From Glandiceps talaboti (Eukaryota > Hemichordata > Enteropneusta > Spengelidae), in assembly GCF_964340395.1 (NCBI RefSeq), contig NC_135550.1:4773101-4837100 (forward strand): a stretch of 64,000 nt of DNA, in the 5' to 3' direction. A model generated the notes under the pieces. It did no database searches, was not told where the DNA came from, and saw nothing but the letters and a program-made list of their open reading frames with translations. Position numbers and translations under genes: made by a program. Every line of letters begins with the position of its first letter. Position 1 is the first letter of the stretch. Below, in pieces: positions 11,001 through 21,549 of the stretch.

Positions 11001-14000
11001 ATGCAAATTAAACTTAAAAAAACTATGGTAACAGGCTTTTTTTTGGACAAGCGCGAAACGTGATGATCTAAGATGTATGTATGTGCCAAATTATACAGAA
11101 TTTTAAAAGTGCATGATACTGCTTAATTACCGCGTATCGTTCATCACCTAAACTCATTAATTATGCAAATTTTTCTTTTAAAACTGTAAGCTATATCAAC
11201 AAATTTTATAGGACATATCTGCTTTGTTATAGTTAATGCATTCCTGCCAAAATTAGCATCAAAATCCTATTACGGTGCATCTTTTCCAAATTTGCATGCA
11301 CTCTACATTATACATTATAAATGTAAATACATGTACATGAACACATCAGTGTCATTCTCCCTCACACCGTATACAAGTACATAGTTTGCATTTCCAAAAA
11401 GAAAACATTTATATGCAACAATACGCTATACAGTGCTTTAATTTCATCTTTCTAGAATGTTGATTTTCTATGGTAATCACTTTCTAAAAATATGAACTCG
11501 GATGAATCTATGTTAGGGTAGTTCTTGAAGTCGGACTGTACAGAGTACATAAAACTACACAATGATACAATACCGCAATCCACAAACTATTAGTTCTGAG
11601 ACATTAAGTATGAACGACAGCATGATCTTTCAATTTGACAGAGACATAGTTGTAAAAGTTTGATACAAATTTTGTGCCACTGAGGAGAACTATTAATTCA
11701 GTATACACCAAGATAATCGTTTATTCTTGAACGATACCTTACATGTGAACCAATTGTTCACATGTAAGGTATTGAGAACAATATCGAGAAGATGTATTTT
11801 TTGTGGTCTAAAACCTTCAGCTAATGTTATTTTCATACCTGAATAACTTTAAAGTTTTTCAACCACAAAAATAAACATTTTAACCAGAAATCTAGAAATT
11901 GATGTGATCATCATTATTTTCACAAACTTCATCTTCTCATCTACATTTGTATTTGAACAAATTGGCTAATTGCCATGGGACAGTGTACAGTGGTGTAGGG
12001 CAAGAACACTTTTAAACTTTTTATGTACATGTATGAATTATGCATATATAATACATAATGTAATATATATCAAATTATCCCATTGTCTTTTGTAGAAAAT
12101 GATCCAGTCCTACAATATGTTAATGGATTGTATAAAGATTGTAGGGGTAAAGTCAAAGTTGACAGTGCATCAGTGGAAGAAGTTATACCATTGCAAGTAT
12201 GTAGCTATTTCTTCAAAAACACTATTGGCTTTGAAAGGCTCTATCTTTAGTATTAATTTGTTTGTTTTTCCATTGATAAACTATACAAATGGATATTTAC
12301 AAGGTATTTAAGCCATTATGTTTTTTTGTTTGTTCCTATACCACAGGACTACATGGAACAATATAAGTGTAAGCACATTAAAAGAGGGGAATTGTCAGAT
12401 GGCGTTATCAGAGACATACAAGAAAACCTTTCATTGATTTACGAAAGTTGTGCCAAAAATAACAACAGTGAGTTCAACCTTGATCAAATCATACACGATG
12501 TTATGGGAATCATTATTAGGAGTAAAGAATGGGAGTATTATTTCAAGGTTTGGTAAGTAAACTTGAGTTTAGATGTGTGATGTGTAACTGTATATTATTT
12601 GGATTAATAATTATACAACACAATCATGGTATCCTAGTTACACTTACAGATAATCATGTTGGGCATGGCTCAAAATTAGTGGTAGTTGCACATCATTTGA
12701 TTATCACTTACTAGTATTCCCAAATTTCTACTGAATTTCAAGGCTGTTTTAATCAATATGACTTGTTCCAAATTTATGAATAAAATTGCAAAAATAGCCA
12801 CTAGTGCATGAGCAAACAACTTAAAGTCAAAAACTGCTGGACCGATTGCCATGATATTAGTGGCGTATTACCTTGGGTGTCTAGTTGGGAAATTGATCAA
12901 ATTGAAATGATGTTACGACAGGTGTGTGATTTGTGTCAAAAAACGGGATTTTTGGTCAACAAAATTAAAAACTGCAAAACTAATGGACAGATTGCTCTTA
13001 AATTTGTGTAATAGTAGATTGACAGGTTCATGTGAATGTAAATATGACTGCCACACAAGTCACAGTCAATGGTTGATTTGTACTCAGGAGTCATACTTTG
13101 CTATTTCCAACCATATCTGATCATTTACACATGTTTATAGACTTAATAATGAAAACTGCAATGGTATCTTTTAATAACATTTTTTTTTAAATTCATTGTT
13201 TGCTCTTATTTATCATTGATACAAATGCCAAAAGTGTAAGGCTTTCAACTGAACACAGGCAATATAGCAGTTCCCACAGCTATCTTACTTACAAACTTTC
13301 TTCAAGTTTTGATACCTTGGCCTTTCTTCAATAGTACAACCACTGTGCAGAAAGACTTATAGGTATAGCTATGTTATTTGACTGTATGCCACCAAAATCA
13401 CAACCATAGTTAGTATCACTCAGGATCAATACAATTAGATGGTGGCATCCATTAACACATGTACGGCAATTTTGTATTTGGTGTGACTATTTTCTTTTAG
13501 TAGTGAACAAGATTGCTATTTGTCACTTTAGCAAATGGGTTCTAAATTATTTTTGCAAAATGAAAAATGATTTAATTGAATTAGCAAATTCTGTGACAAT
13601 TAGTGTGGATGCCTGATCTCTTAAGTTTGAACTATGCAATGATCAACTTGCAGTGTTGTCTGTATGTATGTAAGGTGGCAGTAGCACGTGTTGCCCTCAA
13701 TTTTTTTACTTTGCCAGTTTTATGAAATGAAATAAAATGAATTTTGCAAAAGCTTAGTATTGACTAGACAGGCAAACACCTTGATGTATCACATGACGAC
13801 GCATCAAACAGTGTCTGTTAGTAAAAATAAAACACTGCTGTCAAAGTACTGTTGCCTCATGACATTGATTATCAACCATGAAATTGGGACACCCAAAACA
13901 CATTCAGCTTGTATGTACTATTCATATTCTAGTTTAGGGGCCCATTTTACCACTGCCAGCCGTGGTAAAATGGGATTTTACCACAGTTATTATCCAATCA

Positions 14001-16533
14001 GAATGGCACATAGTAGCATGATATAATATAATGAAGTTTTTAACATGTAATACATTGTCCTGTTTGGAAATAGACTAATATGTACATGTACGTCACCTAT
14101 CAGTGTCTACTGCTAGTTGTGCAAAATGCTATTAGCATCATTTCATTTTGGTTGTAGTGTATGTATTTGTATGTTTGTAAACATAACCCATTACATGTAA
14201 GCATTGTTCCTCTGCACTTGGCAAAACTTAAAGGTCATAACAAGCAGCATGTGCAAAACTTAATTCATCCTTTAATTTTGCATTCAGCATACACATGTAA
14301 GTATAGATATATTAAATCAGCATTTATGCATAAACATTCATTATCACTAGAATTGTATGTTTTTAATCAGGAAAAATTTACTCTTAATTACTTTCTAGGG
14401 TACGTGACAAAACTAGGACTCAGTTTGAAATCTGTGGATCACAAGTGACGTCTGCAACTAATGTTCAATTGTTATACAAGTATAGAGATGAGGGCAGATT
14501 GATTCCATTGGTATTAAGTGAGGTATGTACAGTGTACTGAGGTGATTCAGTGTCCGTGGTGATTTTTTGTATTAGCACAACTGAACTGATGAGTTTCATT
14601 AGTGCTATAGGCATGGCAAAGTGTCTGTCTGTCTAGTCTGTCTGTGTGTGGATGCGCATGTGTGTGTGTGTAAACAACTTAAAGTCAAAAACCACTGGAC
14701 CGATTGCCATGATATTCAATAGGTGTATTACCTTGGGTGTCTAGTTGGGAAATTGTTCAAATCAAAATGATCTTACCACCGATGTGTGATTTGGGTAAAA
14801 AAATGTGATTTTTGGTAAAAAAAAAACCTGTACAACTCCAGAAGTACTGGGCAGATCGTTTTGGTGGGAACATTCTTAAGGATGTTTAGATTAAGAAGTG
14901 TTCACGATATGATGATCCCCAAAACCACTGTGAAGATTGGGCTGAAATTTAATGGGTATACATCTGGGGTGTATAGATGAAGAAATGTTAAGCATATAAT
15001 GATCTCATCAGTGATATGCAAATTAGGTGTAAAAATGTGAATTTTGGCCAAAAAACTTGTATCTCAAAAAAGTACTTGGTCAATGAGACAAACTTGGTGA
15101 GATGTTTCTAGAAGTGTTATTCTGCAGATTTTGTACAAAATCTTTTGACACAATTGACCCTAGCAACCATGACCACCGCCCTTAGCAACAACCAAATGGC
15201 CATGTATTTTGGTTAAATAACAACATCTGGTAGGCAAGTGAGTAAATATTCAAAAATGTATGCAAATATCCCTAGCAACCATGACCATGCCCATAGCAAC
15301 AGCCAAACTGGTGTATTTCACAATAACCACCAGAATTAATTAATAGACAATTGAATAAACATTCAAAAAATGTATGTAAAGTTGCCTAGCAAAGGCCACA
15401 CCCATAGCAACTGGCAACTAATAATAAAATTGCAAATATAACAACAGGAATTGATAGACAAATGAATAAATGTTCAAAAAAATGTATGCAAATGTGCCTA
15501 GCAATAAGACCACACCCATAGCAACAACCAAATGATCACATGTATTGCAAAGATTACAACAGGGATTAATAGACAAATGAATGAACTTTCAAAAAATGTA
15601 TGCAAATATGTCTAGCAACAAGACCACACCCATAGCAATAGCTAAATGATCATGTATATTGCAAAGATAGCAACATGTTAGATAGGCAACTGGATAGTCA
15701 TTCAGCAAATGAACATCTATAGTTAGCATGGATCAGCATGTGGATAAACATTTTCTAAAAACTGTACAGTTGTGCTAATGCCATTTGCGCTGTTTTTAAT
15801 AATTGTTGGCGCCGTCATCATGGATTTCCATATTTTTGTGACTCTAAATCTAATGAAGAATTTGATATATATATTATGCTGGTTATTTTCCCGTTGTGGT
15901 TGACTTCAGAAATGCCCGCCCTGCTGCAGCACTAACTATGCAAGTTGTCTATTGCCCCAAACAATAAGAAGTGCATTAAAATCTTTATTGTGATTGTGAA
16001 ACGCATCCACATTATTTCTTAAACATTTCCCTGAAGTTGATGATTCTCTTTTCCTTGTTTATTTTATGTAGAACAATAGTGGTATTCCCGAGAAAGATAA
16101 AGAAACTACCAAACCAACTGCATCAAGACGTTACCGGAAGAAAGCATACATGGAACATAAGAAAATCTCACAGGTCATTGGCCAGGCTCTCAGTGTTGCA
16201 GATGAATCTGTATTTGAAACAGATGATTATAAGATTGCGTACCATGTTTCTCTTATGGGTTTAGACAAGCTTATTATCACTCGTACACACATGGTAAAGA
16301 GCACCCTTAGGAAAATGAAAGAGGGGTGCAAGTTGCCTGTAAAAAATGAGCTGTCTCCTTCACATGTGTTAGAAGGGATCATTGGCATTGAGAGAAACCC
16401 CTTCTTCATGTTCAATTGTTTGTACACGTCAATCGTCATTCTGATGAAACTTTCTTTTATAATGGACCATCGTACTCAGCGTGGTAAACGAAAATCAAAA
16501 CCCGTTTTTAAAAGTAACCCAGGTTACTTCTAG
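2024..16533 (+). CDS. five-exon gene, uncharacterised 441-aa protein
   Basis: I do not recognise this protein. Exons are 2,024-2,456, 12,096-12,196, 12,347-12,552, 14,399-14,522 and 16,072-16,533. Every junction is GT-AG and the phases 1, 0, 2, 0 are consistent, giving 1,326 nt (441 aa plus stop). I chose the ATG at 2,024 because the longer frame opens with GTG and the ATG has YY1/TISU-like context. The first 100 residues are Ser/Thr/Gly-rich and low complexity. Residues from about 100 on are charged and helix-like, with REWI, YVNGLY, KEWEYYFKVW and a hydrophobic FFMFNCLYTSIVILM stretch near the C-terminus, then a basic tail (RTQRGKRKSK) that could be a nuclear signal. Intron 1 is 9.6 kb and full of transposons; introns 3 and 4 hold copies of a dispersed repeat. 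AATAAA lies at 16,668. The spliced structure is well supported; function is unknown. Confidence 0.72.
2924..3275. mobile_element. inner MITE with about 45-bp inverted termini
   Basis: TTGAGACTACAGGGAAAGAT (left, from about 2,934) recurs as its reverse complement at the right end (about 3,249-3,266). The inversion continues through CCGCTTC and CATTTTGATGG, and outward through an imperfect AATAATAC. The interior is A/T-rich and noncoding. It abuts the LINE fragment directly. Confidence 0.6.
3277..4263 (+). pseudogene. 5'-truncated non-LTR reverse transcriptase (CR1/L2/jockey-like)
   Basis: An open frame carries reverse-transcriptase landmarks: FVDFRKAFDSVW near the start, VKQGCNLSPTLFNIFLNDL, the YADD active site (about 3,595-3,606), then a LINE-type thumb region with KTKV-like and CYLGIIIS segments. 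No endonuclease or ORF1 lies upstream, because the copy begins right at the neighbouring MITE. The frame stops at 4,263, and an out-of-frame continuation runs on to about 4,530. The copy is dead. Clade is inferred from the motifs, the C-terminal zinc motif and the short tandem 3' tail. Confidence 0.8.
4559..4888 (+). pseudogene. C-terminal zinc-motif fragment of the same LINE
   Basis: This frame has CKFCQN followed by EDEFHHLIICSHY, the cysteine/histidine motif common at the C-terminus of CR1/L2/jockey-type pol proteins. It is separated from the reverse transcriptase by a frameshift and stops. The element ends at (TTGAA)n, about 4,901-4,921, a short tandem tail typical of CR1/L2-type LINEs. 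Confidence 0.65.
5053..5426. other. intronic sequence, nothing recognised
   Basis: Part of intron 1 of the gene at 2,024, between two transposon insertions. I see no coding or repeat structure. Confidence 0.5.
5431..6131 (+). repeat. 5' LTR
   Basis: 701 bp, TG...CA. It contains CTATATAAGG (about 5,681), a likely TATA box, and AATAAA at about 5,766. It matches the 3' LTR except for one missing T near 5,756. Confidence 0.9.
6133..6150 (+). other. primer-binding site candidate
   Basis: One base after the 5' LTR, TGGTGTGAGATCCGGGCA starts with the TGG expected of a site complementary to a tRNA 3' CCA end. The matching tRNA is not identified. Confidence 0.5.
6235..6600 (+). pseudogene. gag remnant with degraded zinc knuckle
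   Basis: An open stretch up to about 6,510 encodes a Gln/Glu/Asn-rich, coiled-coil-like segment (LRQQNDILNRQSEDLRSK). A different frame then carries CRNFNKTGHACPQQQSC, a CCHC-type knuckle with one expected Cys replaced by Phe. The frames are broken, so no functional gag is predicted. Confidence 0.55.
6795..7143 (+). pseudogene. retroviral-type aspartic protease remnant
   Basis: At 6,799 the frame reads ATGANVTIIS where an active protease has D-T/S-G, so the catalytic Asp is Ala. After a frame break, 6,922-7,143 has the flap-to-C-terminus part ending in DFILGMDFL, matching the family's ILGxDFL helix. This is a dead protease placed correctly between gag and the missing pol. Confidence 0.65.
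7144..8830. other. LTR-element interior without recognisable pol
   Basis: This is where reverse transcriptase, RNase H and integrase should lie. I find no YxDD, HHCC or DDE signature in any frame, only short A/T-rich frames with stops. Confidence 0.55.
8831..9418 (+). CDS. membrane-protein ORF in env position of LTR element
   Basis: A 195-aa ORF lies just before the 3' LTR region. Residues about 50-70 form a strong transmembrane segment (ALCIFALCFIFMATY) followed by basic residues and a long polar, Ser/Thr-rich, cytoplasmic-like tail. The layout resembles the C-terminal anchor and tail of an envelope-like glycoprotein, as in env-bearing gypsy elements. No surface or fusion domain is visible, so it is at most the truncated end of such a gene. 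Its frame is open while gag and protease are broken. It may instead be a captured host fragment. Confidence 0.4.
   Translation: MWKMRNLNIALQILMTKKVDVQQNSWFKSTIPSPTQAFEPTQNTDYIKYIIEALCIFALCFIFMATYKYCLRTIRQYWRKLTSKNRDHEEGPVEMSSIPMLPTQSNDSMNNSSKDMTPLTVCTIHDNPLEGPFIHENKDAPNATIDIPDVTDTRSHSVDASKSSAKIIHKTLRTPVKHDKANSQCDPLSLTWFTI
9419..10203. other. A/T-rich untranslated region of LTR element
   Basis: Noncoding. It contains repeated short motifs such as TTGAACTCT and ACATTTTAAC, with no ORF. Confidence 0.4.
10204..10215 (+). other. polypurine tract
   Basis: AGTAGGGGGTGG sits immediately before the 3' LTR, where plus-strand priming takes place in LTR retroelements. Confidence 0.6.
10216..10917 (+). 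repeat. 3' LTR
   Basis: 702 bp. It is identical by eye to the 5' LTR apart from one extra T (GAAGATTTTAG here, GAAGATTTAG at the left). Confidence 0.9.
10922..12095. other. intronic sequence with one short hairpin
   Basis: This is the 3' part of intron 1. The only structure noticed is a 17-bp perfect stem with a 5-base loop at 11,734-11,772 (ATACCTTACATGTGAAC). Confidence 0.5.
12793..13020 (+). repeat. partial copy of 1.1-kb dispersed repeat
   Basis: AACTTAAAGTCAAAAACTGC, GGACCGATTGCCATGATATT and TTGGGTGTCTAGTTGGGAAA match the fuller copies at 14.6 and 44.6 kb. It lies in intron 3 of the gene at 2,024. Confidence 0.7.
14565..15720 (+). repeat. 1.1-kb dispersed repeat, copy with internal tandem units
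   Basis: It starts with AGCACAACTGAACTGATGAG and a (TCTG)n tract, then a conserved unique block, then about five imperfect units of roughly 95-110 bp. Each unit carries AATGTATGCAAAT, CCTAGCAAC, GACCACACCCATAGCAAC and CCAAATGATCA. The copy at 44.6 kb is in the same orientation. I see no coding frame, so it is an unclassified interspersed repeat, in intron 4. Confidence 0.75.
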
Positions 16534-16667
16534 GTATAAGGAAGCGCCTTAAAACAACTTCCAGAAAAAGCAAGAAGTAGAAGTAGTACCCTAGGTAATA
16601 CCGTCCTAACAGTAACCTTGCGATAATGCCTTCCCTTTCATATAAGTTCAACTAAAAAAAACAGGCA

Positions 16668-16673
16668 AATAAA
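16668..16673 (+). promoter_or_regulatory. polyadenylation signal, uncharacterised gene
   Basis: AATAAA 135 bp after the stop of the gene at 2,024. Confidence 0.5.
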
Positions 16674-18905
16674 AACTTGTAAATTAATTGGATAAATTGG
16701 ATTTTTAGCACAGCTAAGAGACAACTAGGTTTCCTCTGGCTTTTGAAAACTGGTAATAAATTTACTAATTGGGTTCAAAACTTTGAAGTAAATTTGGTCT
16801 GTTTATCAACAGATAGTATTCATACTTTGATAAAGGGGAAGGGGACTTTGAACATCATCAACATTATATCAAGTGTATGGTATTTTGTTTACCAGATAAC
16901 CAACTATGGGGGTTGTTAGATAAAGTTTTTAGTAGCAGATGTATCTTCCAAAACTAGGGGCAATTCTTCATGAACAAACAGATTGTTCCAATTAAATGGA
17001 GTTTGTAAACAGAGAGATATTCTCAAAAATAGGACACCACTCACACTACATCCAATGGTTAGTAACATAACATTCAGTCCTATAATTACAATGTCTCAAT
17101 TATAAGAGATAATTACATAACATTGGGAATTACAAAAACACACATGTAGGAGATGGTGCAAATTACATATTTCAGTATTTTTTTAATGTTATATTATCTC
17201 TTATTTCCAACTTTCAAACAGTCATCCAATTTGAAATAAAAGTCTGTCTAAAATGACCAGTAAAATACAATTATCATGTGAAAAGTTCAAATTTGAAAAA
17301 AAAAAAGCATAAACAAAACAAAAACAAAGCAGATGTTCATGTAATTCACAAGGAATGACAATGGAAAATATGAAAAGTGAATAATAAAAGTGAAAATGTC
17401 GCGACAAAATGTTGTTTTTTTTCTTTAAAAGTTCCTGCAACAGAAAGGATGAAAGCAACACTATACACAATTCCCTATTACAGGAAATCACGTCTACTTA
17501 TAAATGATTACATCTCACTGAAGCTTGATTTCAGCAATCTTAATAAACACCTTTCTTTGTCATTTCTCAGTAATCCTCTAGTCTTCTCATTGTAGTGACC
17601 AGGGACAGATCTATCAACTTCATGACTGAAATTTTTCAAATGCGTTTCACAAATCATACAGAAGTTGTGTAGACCACTTTTACAAACAGGTATACTACTA
17701 AATGGACTAGCAGGATTTATGTATTTCAATGGTTATTACTAGATTTAAATTGTTCACTCCCAGGCATACTCCCTGTGGGGTGTGTGTGTGTGTGTTGTGT
17801 GTGTGGTTGGGTGGTTGGGGCTTTAGAAATCTTAAAAATATAGGCTTTGGCTGAGAATAGTTTCTTTTGAAGAGTATCCCTATATAAAGGGGAACCTTAG
17901 AGGTATTGCACAGGTATGAGTCATATGTTGAATCTTTTCACAATGCAGTGTCTCTAGTCAAGCCAAATCAACACTTTTAATATCACTCACATCAACTACA
18001 GCAAATTTAATTCAAAAGAGAAATTGACACTTTAATAATTTGTGCATATCACACTACAATTTTCATTTGAATAAAAGGACAAGTCCAAGTCTGGTTAAAA
18101 CTTCTGTTTTATTTGAATCCTGACGTTTCAACTGTGCACAGACAGTCTTTTTCAAGGGATATAACAAACTGGAGAGCAGGTAAATTTTCAATCAATTTTC
18201 ACAATTTTTCAAATGTAGGTGTATGGATCATTACAAAGTCTATAGTGACAATCATAATATGAATACAAACTGTTGTTTTACTAAGTTGAGGTTGATGAAT
18301 TGGATGAAAATATAGGACAGCTGAGATGTCTTGTTTACCAACTTACCGGGTATTTAAAATTCAATGTAATTTTTCAATTAGTCTTGTCAGTAAATTAAGT
18401 TTCTTTGGAAATAGTGTTTTAAGGACAACAATCAAAAACACTGAACATAATTCTATTTATGCAGTGTCTCCCTCTTCAAGTATATCTGCATAATGAATAT
18501 CAACATGGCTTATTAGCTATCATGTCAGAAGTAGTGGTTTGAAATGAGCATCACAATGTTATGTTGGATCTTTGAGTCCAAGGGGAACAAAGGTAAGACT
18601 GCATTAATATTAGTTGTATTTCATCACGCTATAGTGGATCCAGGAAAAGATATATTTATCAGTTTTACATTTACATGACTTCTCTAAAGTGGAGTTATAA
18701 AACTTGGCTTACAACAAGCCTGCTGTACACTGGGGTGAAGCATTCTGGGATAAAAACTAGTTTAGGTGGAGCTAATCATTTCCCTGAAAACAATGCTGAG
18801 GCTACAGTTGCAAGAGGTTGTGAAGCTCCTCATTCTATTAGTTACTCATTTTGAAGACTGAAGCAAATTTTACGAGGATTGAACTTTTGTAAATGAAAGT
18901 GACTA
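16674..18905. other. intergenic sequence
   Basis: Between two convergent genes. A (TG)n tract lies at about 17,780-17,805. The segment 18,110-18,160 (TCCTGACGTTTCAACTGTGC...) resembles 3' ends of interspersed retroelements common in marine invertebrates, but I cannot assign it. No convincing exon is seen. Confidence 0.4.
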
Positions 18906-18907
18906 CA

Positions 18908-19815
18908 GTACATAGCATAAAATACCTGTGGTTACAGATGTTGTACATAGCATGAAATACCTGTAGTAACAGATGTTGTACATAGCATAAAATACCTGTA
19001 GTTACAGATGTTGTACATAGTATAAAATACCTGTAGTTACAGATGTTGTACATAGCATGAAATACCTGTGGTAACAGATGTTGTACGTAGCATGAAATAC
19101 CTGTAGTTACAGATACTGTACATAGCATGAAATACCTGTAGTAAAAGATGTTGTACATAGCATAAAATACCTGTAGTTACAGATGTTGTACATAGCATGA
19201 AATATTTGTAGTTACAGATGTAGTACATAGTATGAAATACCTGTAGTTACAGATGTTGTACATAGTATGAAATACCTGTAGTTACAGATGTTGTACATAG
19301 TATGAATTATAATATACCTAGTGATAATGCTGTGCCATGATTCGCTAGAATCAGTCACGTGATAGGAAAATAGAATGACTATTTCCCTAGGGAAAAAATT
19401 CCATCAACTTTTACATGGTCACGTGACCACCGTGCGTTCACAGCAGGTCAAAATGGCAGCTTCTGACGATGTCGTCTGCCACCGCGAATTCACAGCATGA
19501 GGTATATTATAAAACACATATTGCCTGGCCTATATTCGGGCTATAGCACCCGTTCATTACCCCCTCGTGACTGTGAGTTACCAGAATCACATGCTATTGG
19601 CCTCGGGAAATAGCATGTGATTCTGGTAACTCACAGTCCCTCGGGTGTAATAAACGGGTGCTACAGCCCTCATGGCCAGGCAATATGTGTTCAATACCTG
19701 TAGTTACAGATGTTGTACATAGCATAAAATACCTGTAGTTACAGATGCTGTACATAGCATGAAATACCTGTAGTTACAGATGTTGTAGATATCATGAAAT
19801 ACCTAGTTACAGATG
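18908..19815 (-). repeat. 35-bp minisatellite, interrupted
   Basis: About 11 copies of a unit near CTGTAGTTACAGATGTTGTACATAGCATGAAATAC run to 19,305, and three to four more lie at 19,694-19,815. A 390-bp insertion separates them. The open frames across it come from the repeat and are not genes. Confidence 0.88.
19306..19693. mobile_element. insertion in the minisatellite with 179-bp hairpin
   Basis: 19,513-19,691 is a near-perfect hairpin: AACACATATTGCCTGGCC at the left, its complement at the right, arms of about 85 bp, and GGCCTCGGG at the centre. The adjoining 200 bp include TCACGTGA-type motifs. GCCAGGCAATAxGTGTT recurs near 56,040-56,060, so it is a repeat family. I see no clear target duplication. 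Confidence 0.65.
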
Positions 19816-20256
19816 CTGTGGTTGAAGTCATTTCAAGAGAATTCTAGTAACACACTTGTGTACACATCTACTAATGTTGGCAAGACATGATAACTGACTA
19901 CACACAAATAGAAAGCAGTATTATAATCATAGCATTGAACATTTGTAAGTGAAGTTTTTGTTTGACATTGTTGTCGTCTATACTTGACTTGTTATCTTTG
20001 TTTGTAAAATATACAATTATTGAATCTCCTAATTCAAATTCTGTTATCTCCACAATAGTTTACCAGTGGAAAATATTCTTTGATGGTGCCAACAAGAGAC
20101 AATAGTCCTACTTTCATTATGGTATGGCATAGCACCTAGCTTGCACTGACACAAACACCAAGTGTTTTATAATGTATTTATTTATCAGAACTGATTTTTT
20201 TCTTCATAGACTGATTAGTTGGTCTTTGTAACCTCTTTCAAAGAATATGTCAACAC

Positions 20257-20474
20257 CAATCTGATTAAAATCTGATGTTAGATAGGCTGGTTTTCCTGTA
20301 TTTACCTTTATTCCATCGTTATTGCGTCTTTTACATGAGTTTTTTTTTTCCTGGGCGAACGCCTTTCCAACGAAAAAAAAGAAAAAAAAAACTCACGTAA
20401 AAGACGCAATAACGATGGAATAAAGGTAAATACAGGAAAACCAGCCTATCTAACATCAGATTTTAATCAGATTG
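20257..20474. mobile_element. 218-bp hairpin MITE with 10-bp TSD
   Basis: The arms of about 95 bp are almost perfect inverted copies, from CAATCTGATTAAAATCTGAT to the central CCTGGGCGAACGCCTTTCC. It is flanked by ATGTCAACAC at 20,247-20,256 and 20,475-20,484. A 9-10-bp duplication points to Mutator-like (MULE) mobilisation; that assignment is inference. Confidence 0.82.
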
Positions 20475-20854
20475 ATGTCAACACATGGTATACATAAACT
20501 GTTCTCCACGTAGTAGCAAACAGGAATTAAGAACTGCCGTGGTTGTAAAGTATAAATATCAAAATACCAAGTCTATGCTGTATGTGTATAAGTTGCACCC
20601 ATTTTCTTCATCTTTGGTTTCAAGAAAGTTACAAACCGATATTAAGAAGGGATAACCGATATGTACAATGTACTATGTGAAATCAAAAGCCTGTAACAAA
20701 GTGAAGATGTTTATAAATCCCGTTTAGTGTACACATAAATGGGGAATGCCACTTCAATCATTTCATGATTTAACATCGCATAAATTTTGCACAATTGCCA
20801 ACAAACACCAAATTTGACACTTTTTTTATCCCATTGTTCTTGCAGTGGTCCAGT

Positions 20855-21004
20855 GTTGCCTCATGGGTATCAGCAGACATATATATTTATTAGATGAGCA
20901 CTGAATGTTCATGACTCCTAAGTGCTTATTACCTTCCGATAAAGTCATGAATATTCAGTGTTCATCTAATATATATGTATGTCTACTGATACCCATGAGG
21001 CAAC
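20855..21004. mobile_element. 150-bp hairpin MITE
   Basis: GTTGCCTCATGGGTATCAG at the left and its complement at the right form about 62-bp arms around a 26-bp centre. No target duplication is evident. Confidence 0.65.
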
Positions 21005-21129
21005 ATCATTGCATGAACAATGAAGGTGAATGTAAACTTTCAATTTGGTGTTTCTTGGCAATCGTAAGAAATTCATGTGGTGTTAAATGATGAAATGGCT
21101 CTCTAGAACCGGAAGTTTATGCAAATACT

Positions 21130-21135
21130 TTTATT
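21130..21135 (-). promoter_or_regulatory. polyadenylation signal, carboxypeptidase gene
   Basis: AATAAA on the minus strand, 138 bp past the stop codon. Confidence 0.5.
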
Positions 21136-21272
21136 TCCTGAGGAGGTGTCCCCTTTAATTTTAAAGAATCCATGTAAATTAACATCAAACTACCAGCAGT
21201 GATGAACACAAGGTGACAACAACCTAAAAGACACTGGTACGGATATTACTTTTTTTTTTTTTTAAAAAAAGG

Positions 21273-21515
21273 TCATGTAATTTTCATGACAGAAAATGTT
21301 GAACTGAGAGAGCGTAGACTAACGACTCTCCTTCTGTGATAAAACCTTAGAAACGATGGCAGCTTCCGATGTAATGCCATCAATGCTGTTATCATCACAA
21401 CAAAGGCGAGCATAAAATACACTATGGAGAAACTTGCAGGTGGTTCCTAAAGAAAGAATTGAAATAAAGAGATGTCAAGGTTGATACATGACTTGATTAG
21501 ATGCAGTGATGATGA

Positions 21516-21549
<34 letters not shown>

